Counted from the stretch's first letter, positions 42,801 through 55,261 are shown. The stretch is 64,000 nt of DNA from Rutstroemia sp. NJR-2017a BVV2 (GCA_002946415.1 NJPS01000076.1:992001-1056000); one strand, 5' to 3'. The notes: generated from the letters alone by a model not told the origin. Program-made: numbers and translations.

Positions 42801-45720
42801 TATTGTACATACTAAGACATGGTAGAAATGGACCACAGTGCAACCCGAGAGAAGACTTGGAGATTCGGAATTTGCTTTTTGTCCCTTCTAGAGGGATCAA
42901 TTCGTTGCAGTGTATTTCGTACCTGACAGTTTCTCCACTAATCTTGAAAGCTCAGATACTTAGTGTCCATGAAACTTTAGCACACGTTCGACCGAGATTA
43001 CACCATCTGTTTTTCCTGGCAAGGCATTCTTCACCTGTGTCCTTTGGCCTGCGATTTCGTTTCCGTCTTACGAAAGTAGAAGCACTCTCCTGTATGTGAC
43101 TAAATTCCATCTGCCGTTGTTTCAAAGCGGCGTTAAGCTTACTTGGCCCTTGTTCCCCGATAATCCTAGTAAAAAGATTCAAACCTGGTTCGGCCCCTCC
43201 TGCACATGCGCGGCGGCGGCATGATGGGCGAATAAAGACGGGCCTGCAAAGGGTTGGGGTAAGAATTGGGGGCTGGCCGTCGCGCATCCTCGCATGTCAG
43301 ACGTGATCACCTAAGCGTCTTTCTATAGAACTTGTTATTCATAGTGTCGTCTAACGAGTACTCATCGCCGTTCCGGTGATAGGATGGGACCATTTGAAAG
43401 GAAACGGCTTCTTATGTGGAACCTCTTGGGAATGGTATGAGTTGCCTAGCGATAACTAGAACTTTCGAAGGTACTCTCACTGAGCTAAGGATGAACTGTA
43501 TGCCAAGAAATTTCCTGGGGTTTTGTGGAGAGTACAACCGTTCCTCTAAGATCTCACTCCTCCCAATTCTGGCTTAATAAGATTCATCGGGGGGTGTCAT
43601 TGCGGATACAATACCACCGAAAGCATTGATGATGGCTATACGGGCCAGGTATATCAATTTGTCTCCATTGTGCCACCTGGCGCTTGCGACTTGTCGACGT
43701 CTGATGCCCGATAGACGCTGGTCCTTGAACTGACCAATTCTCATCCTTCCTTCGCTCTCGGAGTAAGTACCTACATAGGTGAGAAAGCCTTCGAAAGGCC
43801 TCTTAGGCACCTGGCAACAAATGTTCCTGTGGGTTTCATTCAGTGGATTTATAACGATCCTGGATGTTTCTCTCTCATCCTCGGCTCGAATAATGTGATT
43901 GAATGATATTGATGAAAGTCGGCCCTGATACTGACGAGGGAGGCTTTAATGAGGGAAAAGTCCTATAGCTTTAAGTGACGGGGTAAAGAAAGTTGCAGAA
44001 ATGTCGGGATAAACTAAACAAATCCAGCCTTAACCGCCTCGAACCATTCAAACCGTCCAGACCCGTTCGTCCAGTGCCCACCATCCCATCTTGAATGCTT
44101 AGATTCCTCGTGTCTTTTACCCCAAATTGTTAGTTTCGCTGGTTCGGCCACGGGGCTTGAACGTGGTCAATCTAGATTAAGTTCGCGCATCGCCACGGAA
44201 GTGCTTTATTAGGCAGTGGCGATATGTGTGTGTGCTTGCATTGGACTCATTTATACCTTGTATTTGCTTTTCTCCTCAAGTATTGACCAATAGATCATGC
44301 CAAGGCGGGAGTAACTGGATAATTGTGAAGGTCTAGGCTGGCGAACGATGACGATATTCGTGATTTGTGGAAAGAGGATGATGGGCAGAGAAGGAGAGGG
44401 ACTGGCTCTACGAATCTACGATGTGCAAACAGGAGGATTGGGATAAAAAGGAATAACAGCAATAATAGATCAATCAGATTTCTCAAAATCGGTACTCGGA
44501 TGTCACCATAAAACTCAGCTCGTGGCTCAGTCCACGCCTGGCCCCCACTATCACTCACCCTTTTCGGGCTTCCGAGATCCTTCTGTCCACTTAATCCAAC
44601 AGCTCAGTAATACCCCTCCCCGGAAGGTACGTACTGTTCGGTGCTTTTTCTGTTCATGAACCTCTACTCCAGATGCCACGCGCTGGGCCACTTAGTGATC
44701 TTACGACATACCCACGATACCTTTCACATCGTCTACTACTTTCATACTCAGACTGGGCTATCCTTGAAACGACGCATCACACCTGGCTACTTCACGCCGA
44801 AAGCATCCAGCCAATGAAGGAGCTGCAACAAACTCGAAGATCAGTTGGGATCATCCCGTTAGACGGCATTTCTCCAAAGGGGTAATTTCACTCAGCAAGA
44901 TGAGAATGTGCAGCTTGTGTCTACCTGGTCTCCTGGTACCTTTCTGTACTAACCAAGTAGTTTCGTTGGGTACCAATAGCATGACTTTCTATGTCACTTA
45001 TTGGCATTTTTCTATGTCTCCCCACTCTGGTGTACATGAAGCTACCTTGCTACGGAAGTACTTCTTAAAGCTGTGCGACTCGGATCGACTCAACCCAACC
45101 AAAGCCCCGACCTGACTGGGTCGGATGGGTAAATGCCATATGCGTTTACAAATTTTACGGGCGTTTTACAGTAGTAGATCCTGGAACTCGGGCGCATGGA
45201 ATATAGCACACGGATTTGGATACTAACAACTTATCAATGTTGGTGAATAATCCCATGCATGATGTCTTTCCGCTGATGATTCACCCCCAAAACTCGGTCT
45301 CTACTCGTACTTCACGACAACTTATCGAATAGAGCTTCACTTGGTCGAGCTCAACAAGCTCTCTCATCGCTTGAGCCAGACCCACACGTTCTGAAGTCGG
45401 AATTTTCTGTGCTGTATTCACGGGATCACAGCATACAGCTCATTTCTCTCCATCTCCATCTCCCAATAAATCTATCTCATCGTTCAGGGTACCTGCTTAC
45501 CCTCGGTGGTACACGGTGGCGCTCTCCGAAGCCCCATACGGCAACACTACCATATCATCTCCTAAAGGGAAGGGCTGTAGCGACGCTTCAGGGCTTATTT
45601 CTGATACGATCGCGGATGTACCGATACACAACAGCTTTTGAGAACAATCTTGTACCTACCTGCCTGCCTTAGGTAGGCCCAGGACTGCAGGTACACAATC
45701 AACTAATCCTCGGGGATCAT

Positions 45721-45768
45721 GATTGTGATTGTGATTGCGATTGTGATAGTGACTGTGACAGTGACGGT
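45721..45768. repeat. Degenerate hexanucleotide repeat (GATTGT-like, 8 units)
   Basis: Eight consecutive 6-mers: GATTGT, GATTGT, GATTGC, GATTGT, GATAGT, GACTGT, GACAGT, GACGGT. The decay is graded from left to right. Confidence 0.9.
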
Positions 45769-47990
45769 TGCTCAACTCTCTGTATACCTTAACCTGTATG
45801 CATGCTGCATCTTGTTTATCGGATGTGGAGAAAAGGCTCCCAAGCATCAGGCTTATTTTTCAAGAGGACAAGCACAGAAGATCCTAGACATATATACATA
45901 CGATCTTAGCTCAGCTGCTCTCTTCCCACGAGCAAGCAGCCAAACAACCGAATGGTGGGAATTACCTACGATCTCCGACCCTCACATGGTGTCGTTTATG
46001 AGATGTCGGAAGTTCATCACACATGCCCGGAGTTGGGAGAGAAATATAACCTTAAAGCTTCATGTCATCTAAGTTTCTAACCCATTGTTCTGTCTTCTGA
46101 GTAGCTATTGGCCTTGCCATACTGCTGTTGCTGTTATACGAGCAATATCACTAAAACAATTCCCGGAATCGGCATTCGAGCTCGCGTGTCCTGTTTATTC
46201 AACGCTTCTAAGGTTTGAACATGTACCATATCAAGATGTACTCTGCGTTATATACATCGGCTTCTTCAGTACAGGGTTTTGACATCCTCGAAACATCTGT
46301 ACAACGTCGGCCTTACTACTGTGTCTTTCCGAGCCGATCATCCCAGAATTCATCCTTCAAGGAGGAATCTTAATGCAGATGACCTCCATCTGGATTATCA
46401 AGCCAGACGGGTCTCCTTGGCTGCCTCTTCAAATCTCTAGTCGAGCTTCCCTTCACCCCGCCTCCAATACACCTGGCGGTCAGCTCATGCTCCTCCCGCT
46501 TCTCGAGAGACTTTAGGCTTCTGCAGTTATTTGTACCACTACGCCACCGGATTGAAAAGTCTGTTCCGAAGCAGTGCAGTGTACGCAATGGTACGCGTAT
46601 AAACACGCTTTAGCCATCCGGTTACCAGGATTTCTTGTTCATACCGTCTGTGTCCGCACATATGCACGTCATTTAATGCTGCAGCACCTGGGGGTTACCA
46701 CAGGATACTTCCGCTTTGGGATTTCTCTACATTTTCATTTCCATGTCTGAAGAATTTTACACCGCCGCGCGGTTTTGCTATACAGGTGAGATAGTCTCAC
46801 TACCACGAGAACGTCCGGTCAATAAACCCTCGGAGGTAACTCCGGACTGATGAAGTCGTTCAAATAAAGGTAAGAATAGAAGATCTAAACTTTATAGCCG
46901 ACCCCAGAAATTTTCAAGACGGATAACGACTTTTCTTCCTTTTCTCCCTTTTCTCCACGTCGTTCTGCAGATTTCCAGTAACCGTTTTAGAGGTTCTGGA
47001 GTCGAGTTCGCCTCAAACCCATCAGCTCACTTTAGCTATTCGGTGCCGAAACATTCACGGATTTGGCTTGGTTGCGACATTGCCGAGCTCGTTGCAGCTA
47101 CAACATGTACATACGTGCATTAGCAGGTGAAAATAGCCCCAATCGTTATATTGGACGTGCAAAACACAGTTCTCAATTTCTCGATGTATTTGTTTCTTTT
47201 TCCTCAGCTGTTGGTAAATCTTCAGCTGCCAATCAACATGTTGGGATATTCTATATATCGTCATGTTGGCAACACAAGATGGAAACGTACATGCTGGGTA
47301 AAATGTCCTCCGATCATGTAGGCACCCTCATATCGAGGCCTCCTACGTGCGGTACTTCCTATGGCTTTTGTTTGGTTCGTCCAGATCGTTGGATATGGAT
47401 GTGCTGAACTACACTACACTGCAGTACGCGGCTGCTTGATGCAAGCAGATTCGACCGAGTAATCGGTTCCATCCCCTCGGTATTGGTATGTCTCGAGGCG
47501 GACTACGTGTCTGGGTCCTAGGGGTTTGTTTGGTTATACATAGAAGTCTATGCTCCTCCCCATAGTGAGTGTGGTCAGATAGGAGGAGTTCAGGTCGGCG
47601 ACGACGTTTATGTAGTACAACACATACGTTCTTTGGTAGACGTGGGTTCTGGCTTTGTACTGCACCATTCTGCTGTATTCTTAATGAGCAGGTTTCAGAA
47701 TTACTCTTTACTTCCCATCACCAGGCAACTCGTACATGAAGTTCTCATCTGCGGCGGGCCGTCCCCTGATTTACCCCACCATCTCCATCAGCACTCCATT
47801 TGGGAATCTGCAGTATCTATCATATATGATTAATGAATCTCCATCGTAAGTTTCTTACAGGCCTGCACTCTCCATCATCTCCTTACTATCATCGCCGTTG
47901 ATGTTACGTTCTTTTCACACCGCTGTCGATCATCTTTTCATCTCCACAACGTGATCATATTCCAAGCCGCGGCGGAAGTCCTCCATCAGC

Positions 47991-48010
47991 ATCATCATCA
48001 TCATCATCAT
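47991..48010. repeat. Trinucleotide repeat (ATC)n
   Basis: Uninterrupted ATC units over 20 bases in the gene-poor tract. Confidence 0.95.
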
Positions 48011-48722
48011 ACGATATTCGAATCCGAACATTCCATTTCCCACGCACGCATTTCCTTCATTTAAAACAAAAACTCAAGTAGGTACCTGAGATGATGTGTT
48101 CTCTGCTGATTGCACTGGGCACACGCGTTTGATGCGGCGGTGGACAACAAAGCATGGTGTATACATGAGTCAGTATACCCTTGAAAATCGATGTACGTAC
48201 ATCATGTCCTGGACGTCACTCTACTTGAGAATCCTGGCAGCAAGAACACATTCATCGTGGGATCGGTTTTGTTTATTTCCCGGCTTACACAAATCGCCTG
48301 ATCTGACGTTGCTCTTGAATGCGTCATTTGGTCATCATTCACTGGTTGTATATGGTTCCTTCCGCAGTCAGTCTTAGATGAGTGGATGTTTAGTAGAACA
48401 TATCCGAAATGCACAATGGACGATAGAATATATATGCTTCATTCTTATCTGTATCTAGTTTATTACAAATACAATACATGCTTTAAGCTGAAGATGCTCA
48501 TTCCTGCTCTTCTTCTGCTTCCCAGGCTTCCATAACCACGAAACTTCTAAATGACCCCCAGCAATGCCCCAGTAATGCTCCTCAAATGCGTTATGCTAGT
48601 CGATACAATTTCGCTCGCGCCAGTCCATCTATATATGCCCTTCAATTCCCAGATTTCCCCCGCTCCAAGTGGCCCACCATGCTGTAAATGTACAAAACTC
48701 CAAACGACACAACAAACCAGAT

Positions 48723-50216
48723 CTAAACATGCTGCCAACCGCTCTGATACAAAATCTGCATCTCATTAATCAGACACTCCCTTCCCCTCTCCACCCTCCC
48801 CGCCCCTCCCGCCTCCCACCTCCTCACCCTACCCTCAATAACCCATCTCTCAGCCCACCCCCACCCCAACACTCCTATTCTCGTAACCCTCCACTTCCAC
48901 ACCCATATTACTGCTTGCCACCATCTTGGCCACCTTCCCGCATTCACGATATTGTACGTCTCGCTCGAATACGCCGTCTTCACGTTCGGATTCAGCCAGA
49001 CTCCTTTTTTCTTCCTCAATTCATCATTATCCGCATGGATGAAACAGCACTCGCTGCCTTCTACATGCTTTTCCGCTAATGAATCGCTTACGCCGCGGAA
49101 TCTCAAAACGTCCTTACCATCACCCGGAGAGGGATAGAAAGGTTCAGCGTCAAAAACAACCATGCCATTCCAGCATGATTTCACAGGCACAGGCTGATTC
49201 ACTTTCAGCGCAGCGAGAGAACGGAAAGAGTAGAAGTAAGGCCAGGTTAGAGAAGTGGTTTTGTAGCCGAGAGAGTCGCGGAGAGCGAAGGTGTCGTAGT
49301 AGTTGTTTGGACGGGAGAAGTCGAGCGAGCAGGCCGCTGCATAGGAGCCCGAGTTTGTTGAGAGTAATGTTGTGACGTCTTCCGTCTATTTTGGACTTGA
49401 TTAGCTTTCCCAACTAGGGAAAACATAGGACAAGAGAAAAGGGGGAAAGAGAAAGAGAGACACGTGACATACAGTAAAAACAACATCATTAATCCACAGG
49501 ACCTTATCAAATTTCCTTCCTCTGCCCTCATCCCAAAGCCTAAGCAATGGCTCCATAGCTTTATTTCTCAACTTCGCCAAATAAGGAATCCGCCGCATCT
49601 CCCACCCACTCTCGCTCTTCTCCGTCCTCCCAGTAAACAACCATCCGCTTCTATCCTCCCCCTCGCCCGGAACCCTCGCCAGCTCCGCCAGCTGCCCCTC
49701 CAAATCCATTCCCAACTCGATCGTTCTCTCGACCCCCATGTCCCCCAACATGCCATCCAGATCAACCAGCGCACCCTTGGTATCATCCATGGATCCCGAC
49801 TCCACAACCGAGACGTAGACATTTTGGGGGCCGAGATGCGTTGCAAGCGCGAGGAGGGCCTCGGACCAGTTTTTGCGTAGCATGTATTCTGAATTACGAA
49901 AAATGGACGCAATAAAGATGGATTCGGGACCGGCTCGGTTTGTCCGGTCATTTGAGACATTTTCGTCTGATAACGATGATGGAGGGGATGGGTGATGGAC
50001 GGCTGCGGGGGAGTTTGACGTAAAGGGGGTAGTATTGTCGGTTGAGAAGGGAGGAGTGATAGTACGGATAGGAGAAGGGAGCGTATACACGGTCCAATAG
50101 GCATCCAGCAGGGCGACGAACAGAAAGGCAAGGATCAGATTGGAGAGACGGGATCGCGGATTTTGGTGCAGATGAAATCGTGGGGGACGGAGGTACCGTC
50201 GGGGAAGGATTGACAT
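48723..50216 (-). CDS. CAP59/CMT1-type alpha-1,3-mannosyltransferase (GT69 family)
   Basis: Two exons, 50216-49473 and 49385-48723, joined in phase over an 87-nt intron, give 468 aa. A type II membrane topology is evident: a basic N-terminus (MSILPRRYLRPPRF), then SNLILAFLFVALLDAYWTVY (about 25-44) and a lumenal domain. Family motifs are present: IFIASIFRNSEYML, NVYVSVVESGSMDDTK, KLRNKAMEPLL, and across the intron VLWINDVVFT-TEDVTTLL followed by AAACSLDFS and YYDTFALRDS. CAP59/CMT1 proteins of Cryptococcus act in Golgi synthesis of capsule or cell-wall mannose linkages; ascomycete relatives are little studied. An upstream in-frame ATG at 50297 would add 27 residues; 50216 was preferred because it places the basic patch just before the anchor. 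Confidence 0.88.
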
Positions 50217-50989
50217 TGTGTAAAAACTGTGGTGTTGGCTCGTTCGGGCTGATGTGATGTGGTGTGGGTAGGATTCTGAAGGCGGGAATGACTGCAATTG
50301 GCTTGACGTGAAAAAAGGAGTGTGGATGAAAGAGGATAATAGAGCGGGCCGGAAACGGGCGAGAGATGCTTACTGTAACATAAGACATACAAGGAGCGTG
50401 GTATTCTGCGTGGTGTTCGGGGATTTGGACAGGGAAGGGAAGGTGGGTGTGGTGAGTCCGAGGAGGAATTGACTCAACGTCGTACGACTCGTTCCCCGTA
50501 ACCGTAGGATTGAGGCGTGAAGGAGGGGAAGTCCTGGAGGCCCTTTATCATGGCTTACATCAGCTGAGGCGCATATGGATCGAAAAGGTGCCTCTGAATG
50601 CTTGTGATAGCGTGATTTGTCGATCTGCCACGGGATGGATGTTGGTGGTGTGGCGCAACCAGTTTGCGAAATAGCAGGCATCCACCGTGATTCCGAAAGT
50701 TCACTACAAACTCATTGTAATAGAATGAAAGACGACTTGACAAAAAGAACTGATACACAACTTGAGTGCAAATGTTGGTGTAAACGTTGTTACCTCGACG
50801 TTGTCGACTTAGATCCAAAGGAAGTCCTTGGCGCTAATTTGGTTGACCTCCCTGATCTGCGGTGGCTTAGTCAGTGTGGCACAAGTTCATCCACCCACTC
50901 CCCATAGGCTATGTTATGCGAAACATCAATTATTCAATTCTAAATTTCTAATCTATATTCTATATTCTGATTTCTATATCTATTCCCAT
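50217..50989. other. Intergenic, GT69 promoter and OYE 3' flank
   Basis: About 770 bases. No further gene is seen. Confidence 0.5.
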
Positions 50990-52105
50990 CTATAGTCGCG
51001 ATTGGTTTGCCTCAAACTCCTTGCTAAATGCCCAAGTGGTATATCCCTTCTCTTCCTTAGCGTTATAAAACAAATCTCTATCATATGGTGTGAGCTCAAT
51101 TCCTTCCTTGATACGATATACCAAGTCCGGGTTTGAGATGAAGTGTCGTCCAAACACCATCACGACGTCTTTTCCCTTATAGACTTCGTCGACTGCCTTC
51201 TTAGCAGTGTCTGGTGTGAAACCTCCAGCAATGAAGAGCGGGCTGACGTTGTCCCAAATGTCGACCAAGAAGTCGAGTTTCTCACCTTCCGATTCCACCT
51301 CTGTGTTCCCGTCGATTCTGCCTTCGATGAGGTGGAGGTAGGCGATCTTCAATTTCTTGAGCTCCTGGGCAATATAGCTAAATTGTGGAACAGGGTCGGC
51401 CATCTTCATGTCCTGGAACGATGAGTAAGGGCTCAGTCTGTAAGCAGTTCTGTCGGCCCCAATGGCATTGACAATAGATTTGGTAACTTCGATACCGAGT
51501 CTTGCCCGCTTCTCTATGCTTCCTCCCCAGGCATCAGTACGCTTGTTGGATACGTCTTGCAAGAATTGGTCGAGTAGATAACCATTTGCGCCGTGAATCT
51601 CAACACCATCGAATCCGGCTTCGACTGCGTTTTTGGCGGCCTGAGTGTATAGGGTGATGTATTCCTCAATCTCAGCTTCAGTCAGTTCCTCTGGCTGAGG
51701 ACCGCCCTTGATAGCGATAGGACTAGGTGCCTTTACTTTTGCACCATAGCCATCCTTTTCCAAGACCTCCGCCGAAGCTCCCCGGCCCAATGCAAACAGT
51801 TGCATATAAATATAGGACTTCTTCGCATGTACGGCTTCGGTAACTTTCTTCCAAGCATCGATTTGGGCTTGATTCCAGATTCCCGGCGCATTTCCATAAC
51901 CACCACCCTGGGGTGCGATAAGGGTACCCTCGGTAATCAGCAATGTTCCAGGGACGGAGGCGCGTTGTGCGTAGTACTCTGTGACGAATGGGAGCGGTAC
52001 ATGGTCATCGGTTGCGCGGAACCTGGTGAGGGGGGCTAAAGCAATCCGGTGCTCGAGGTTGACAGCTCCCACTTTGAGAGGTTTGAAGAGAGTTGATGAA
52101 GACAT
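50990..52105 (-). CDS. Old Yellow Enzyme (NADPH:flavin oxidoreductase, ene-reductase)
   Basis: Single exon, 371 aa. OYEs use FMN and NADPH to reduce activated C=C bonds. The FMN/substrate elements of a class II fungal OYE are in order: FKPLKVG and LAPLTRFRA near the N-terminus, LITEGTLIAPQGGGYGN, AGFDGVEIHGANGYLLDQFL (about 166-185; His and Asn bind the substrate carbonyl and the Tyr is the proton donor), SNKRTDAWGGSIEKRARLG, IAGGF, and MVFGRHFISNPDLV. There is no signal peptide, so it is likely cytosolic. Roles in fungi range from detoxifying unsaturated aldehydes to ergot-type alkaloid or secondary pathways; no such cluster is next to it here. A regulatory-looking palindrome pair lies about 170 bases upstream. 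Confidence 0.96.
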   Translation of the reverse strand: MSSSTLFKPLKVGAVNLEHRIALAPLTRFRATDDHVPLPFVTEYYAQRASVPGTLLITEGTLIAPQGGGYGNAPGIWNQAQIDAWKKVTEAVHAKKSYIYMQLFALGRGASAEVLEKDGYGAKVKAPSPIAIKGGPQPEELTEAEIEEYITLYTQAAKNAVEAGFDGVEIHGANGYLLDQFLQDVSNKRTDAWGGSIEKRARLGIEVTKSIVNAIGADRTAYRLSPYSSFQDMKMADPVPQFSYIAQELKKLKIAYLHLIEGRIDGNTEVESEGEKLDFLVDIWDNVSPLFIAGGFTPDTAKKAVDEVYKGKDVVMVFGRHFISNPDLVYRIKEGIELTPYDRDLFYNAKEEKGYTTWAFSKEFEANQSRL

Positions 52106-52272
52106 CTTAAACAGTCAAAGCTGATGAATGTGACGGTATAGGAAGAATGAGCTGAGTGAGTAGATGAGGATAGCGAGATACAATAGAGGACGCCATTCTT
52201 TATATAGTCTCTCTATCCAAGTGAAAAAAGTGCAAACAGATAACCGTCGATCATAATGCTAGCCCGGGTTGA

Positions 52273-52295
52273 TTGCTCAGCAACCGCGATAGCGG
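52273..52295. promoter_or_regulatory. Palindrome TTGCTCAGCAA plus CCG-N6-CGG upstream of OYE
   Basis: Two dyads are abutted: an 11-bp palindrome with a single centre base at 52273-52283 and a CCG-N6-CGG element at 52284-52295, 168-190 bases upstream of the OYE ATG. CGG inverted pairs are the classic target shape of Zn2Cys6 factors. Function is not shown by sequence. Confidence 0.4.
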
Positions 52296-52514
52296 TAATA
52301 GGCGGCATCGGATAAGCACAAAGTGAGCTTAGCCAGTAGTTTTAGGGAGATATGATATCTCCGGGTGGATACCAAAAGGCGTCATTGCAGTTCTATCTGC
52401 TTCTCGATGCTACGACCGGCATTGAAAATTCGAAAAAAGGAGGTAGAAAACGTGGAACAGTAATCTAAAACGGCTAAATGTGGAGTATGATTTCTAATTA
52501 AGCGACGCTTGTTT

Positions 52515-52672
52515 ACTTGGTCTCGAGGATAAATAAGTGTAGTCCCTGTCGCTCCACGATCTAAATTCTGGCGAATCAAGTAGTATAGCAGATGTTACTG
52601 CTGCGAGCTGATTGGTCGATCTATAGAAGGTGCGAGAACAGGGACTACACTTATTTATCCTCGAGACCAAGT
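52515..52672. repeat. Perfect 35-bp inverted repeat with 88-bp spacer
   Basis: The left arm at 52515-52549 (begins ACTTGGTCTCGAGG) and right arm at 52638-52672 (ends CCTCGAGACCAAGT) are exact reverse complements over 35 bases. Similarity continues imperfectly into the spacer and outward. The unit could fold into a long hairpin or be a remnant of a small inverted-repeat transposon. Confidence 0.95.
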
Positions 52673-55261
52673 ATTCCTTGATTAGTGCAAAGGTGCTGCT
52701 TGCTGTCTTATGTAAGCAGGTCCATGAATTCTTCAAGGCTCATGCCCCCTTAGCTACGCGCTCGGGACTGTTGACGCCGGCTAAAGAACTGCTTCTCATA
52801 GCCTTCTATCAGAAAGTGCGCCCTTACGCCCTTGTCTTCGCAAGGCTTGCATTGCATCTTCTGACAGTCGGACATATCATGATGATGGATGACTCTATCC
52901 GATATCATTAACTTGCTCAACGGCTTCCCGATGAAGTAGGATGTCCGTCTGAGCCTTGTCAGTCCCATGATCTTGATAGCCTGGCAAGATGGATTGTTAA
53001 TCATTCATAGCCTTGTCTCTTTACCAACGATGGATCTCCCTTTCTAGTCAGCATCAAGGAATCTGTCTCGAGTCTCCCAGCGCCATGGCCATATACATGG
53101 TGTGTGAGATTCACCGCCGCCATTTGAGGGACGTCGATGGCTCTCGTTGAATGCTTTGATACCGAAAATAGGAGACCTGCCGAGGATCAAATGACCGATA
53201 AGTGTGCCGACTTATCGCTCGGCTTAATTTATTCGACAGTCGTGAGGCATGGAAGGAGGACACAGATGTTGATGAGCAGATCTTCATGTATGCGGAAACT
53301 TCATATCTGTTTTCCCATTTGTCCTTGATTATTCGGGAGTCCGAGAGGTTCTAGAACAAGTTACTTCCCTTTGTCGTTGCAATGGACTGTGAACTTACTG
53401 AGTCGATCTGAGTAACACAACAAGTGAAACTGTCAAGGAGAGTCATGTGCTGCAAGACTGACATCAGAATGAACGGCAATATGCATCCAGGTATGTTCGA
53501 TACTGCTACTAGCACTCCGGTTCCATCTTTCTGCGGATAGTGCAACTGCAAGGTCAGCCGCTCAAGCTGGTGCAAGCATATATCACACCCCACCAAGGCC
53601 TTGGTCGGTCTCGGGTATACACAGCACCATGTTCGACCGGGCAGTAGACATCAAAGGAACCATCAGAATAGCGGTATGCATTCGTTGTCATCGCATAACG
53701 ATAACTAGGGAAATATAACCTGCCATCGAATAGGATTGATAAGTTATGGCTTTCTTAATCTTGCTCATCATAGTAGCTAGGGAACATCGCAACACAACCC
53801 AACCCTGGTTGAAAAGATCCCGTCGTTTCTGCTTCCGTCAACATCATATGCAGCTTATATGTCCTCTTTGCTGTTACCTCTAAATATCAAGAGATGCATT
53901 TTTCCATATCCATCTGCATAGCCTACTCAACACCTACTTCTCCTTGCCACGTAACGAGGGAGTTCTTCTTTCCAGATGCAGTCGGCTGAGAAAGCATTGC
54001 TTAGTTCCTGCTTCTTCTGCCCGGAAAGAGAATGAATGCCTTTCTTGCATATGCTAACCATTGAGCATGAACAGAGTCCTGACCGCTGGCGACATCGGAT
54101 GTAGCTGGGCGTAACCCCCTTAGGTCGAGCAAAGCTTTTAGTACAAGAGTTGGTCCAGTACTTACGGTAGTCCGGTTGTCCATAGTCTTCGCAGCTTTCA
54201 ACACCGCAAGTTTCACCCCGAAAAATTCCTCGATATCAAATGCTTCCTCCGCCGCGCGCCCATGACGACTGTTGTTCTTATCACCTACATTCTCAACCCC
54301 GATGTATTCCACCATAACTTCTTCGTTCTATCGGACTCTACAAAACCACCCCCCAAGAGATGGTCCCACATGTCAGCTCATACTCAGTCTTCTTGCAACC
54401 ATCCTGGGTGGATTTGTGCAGTTCAGCAGATCCCAGCAATTATTCAACAAAGCATCCGATAGCCAAGTCATGTGTATTTCCTTCTTTGACATCACAGTCG
54501 CTCACTATATCCCAATATTCATCCATACCAATACCAGCAGAACCGGTAGAAACACCACAAGTTCACCAAAACTTCACTGCCAAGCTCTTCTACTCTCTTA
54601 TCACCAAACTAGACACTCAACTCATCTCCAGTCCCCGCACAGCTTCTTGCACAACAGTACTGGAGACGACCGAGACACCAGGGAAAAGAAGGTGAGTGCC
54701 CATGGAAGAAATACTAGAAATGATCCCTATCTCATCAGACAATGAGAACGATGATTCTAAACCCGAACCTAGGGAGAAGATTAGGTACAGCTTGGAGACG
54801 GTTGAGTAAAGAAAGAGGAGGAAATTTTGGCCCAGCGCAGAACCTAGCCATCTTAATCGTACTTCGAATCCTTCCATTTGTGATCATTTTTCCTCTACCG
54901 TGATCTCATCTGATAGCACGGGCTGTATTTCGATAGAAAACAAGTACGCAATACGATTACAGTATGGAAGCTGTTCGTCGTCTGGCCGAAGAATCCTCGT
55001 GTCCTCGGACTGTGGGTGCAGTAGAAACAAGTATGAATTCGTAACTGAATAACATCTTTTTATGATTCTCTGACTGATAATTTTATTGTATGTTCAATAA
55101 AGCAATATTGCCAGTGAGAAGTTGGAAATATGTTTAATAGACCAATGTCAGAAATTGTTGAAGATCTGGTGGATGCGATATTTCGGGGACGTCTATTCTA
55201 TTCATACCTCAACAATAATATACAATATAGTTCAATGTAAGGTTGAAAGATTACAATAAAT

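Larger units (their letters stand above)
39853..48722. other. 8.9-kb gene-poor tract
   Basis: Between the bHLH start and the GT69 stop I find no supportable protein gene, tRNA or rRNA on either strand. Open frames are at most about 168 codons and show no motifs. Visible structure: a CTGTTG run near 40617-40636, a 10-C run near 41745, a duplicated AAGTGCGGATACC at about 42003-42030, degenerate GAttGt hexamers at 45721-45768 and an (ATC)n run at 47991-48010. The first kilobase probably holds the bHLH promoter and leader. Confidence 0.55.
52106..55261. other. Gene-poor tract between OYE and tRNA-Ala
   Basis: About 3.2 kb. The first 150 bases hold the OYE promoter. The 35-bp inverted repeat lies inside. 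A possible two-exon coding unit on the minus strand (54315-53927) and a 36-codon acidic open frame (54702-54809) are noted among findings but are too weak to call genes. Confidence 0.5.

Noticed and set aside
42611..43099. 162-codon plus-strand open frame
   Set aside because: Random-looking composition, no motifs, in the gene-poor tract; the opposite strand also has a frame there.
44125..44185. B-box-like GTTCAAGCCCC on the minus strand
   Set aside because: The stem closes on a 9-base loop and no D-arm or anticodon arm lies at the right distance.
52630..52911. 93-codon plus-strand frame starting in the right arm of the inverted repeat
   Set aside because: Checked for transposase motifs; none seen, and the reverse strand has an equally long frame.
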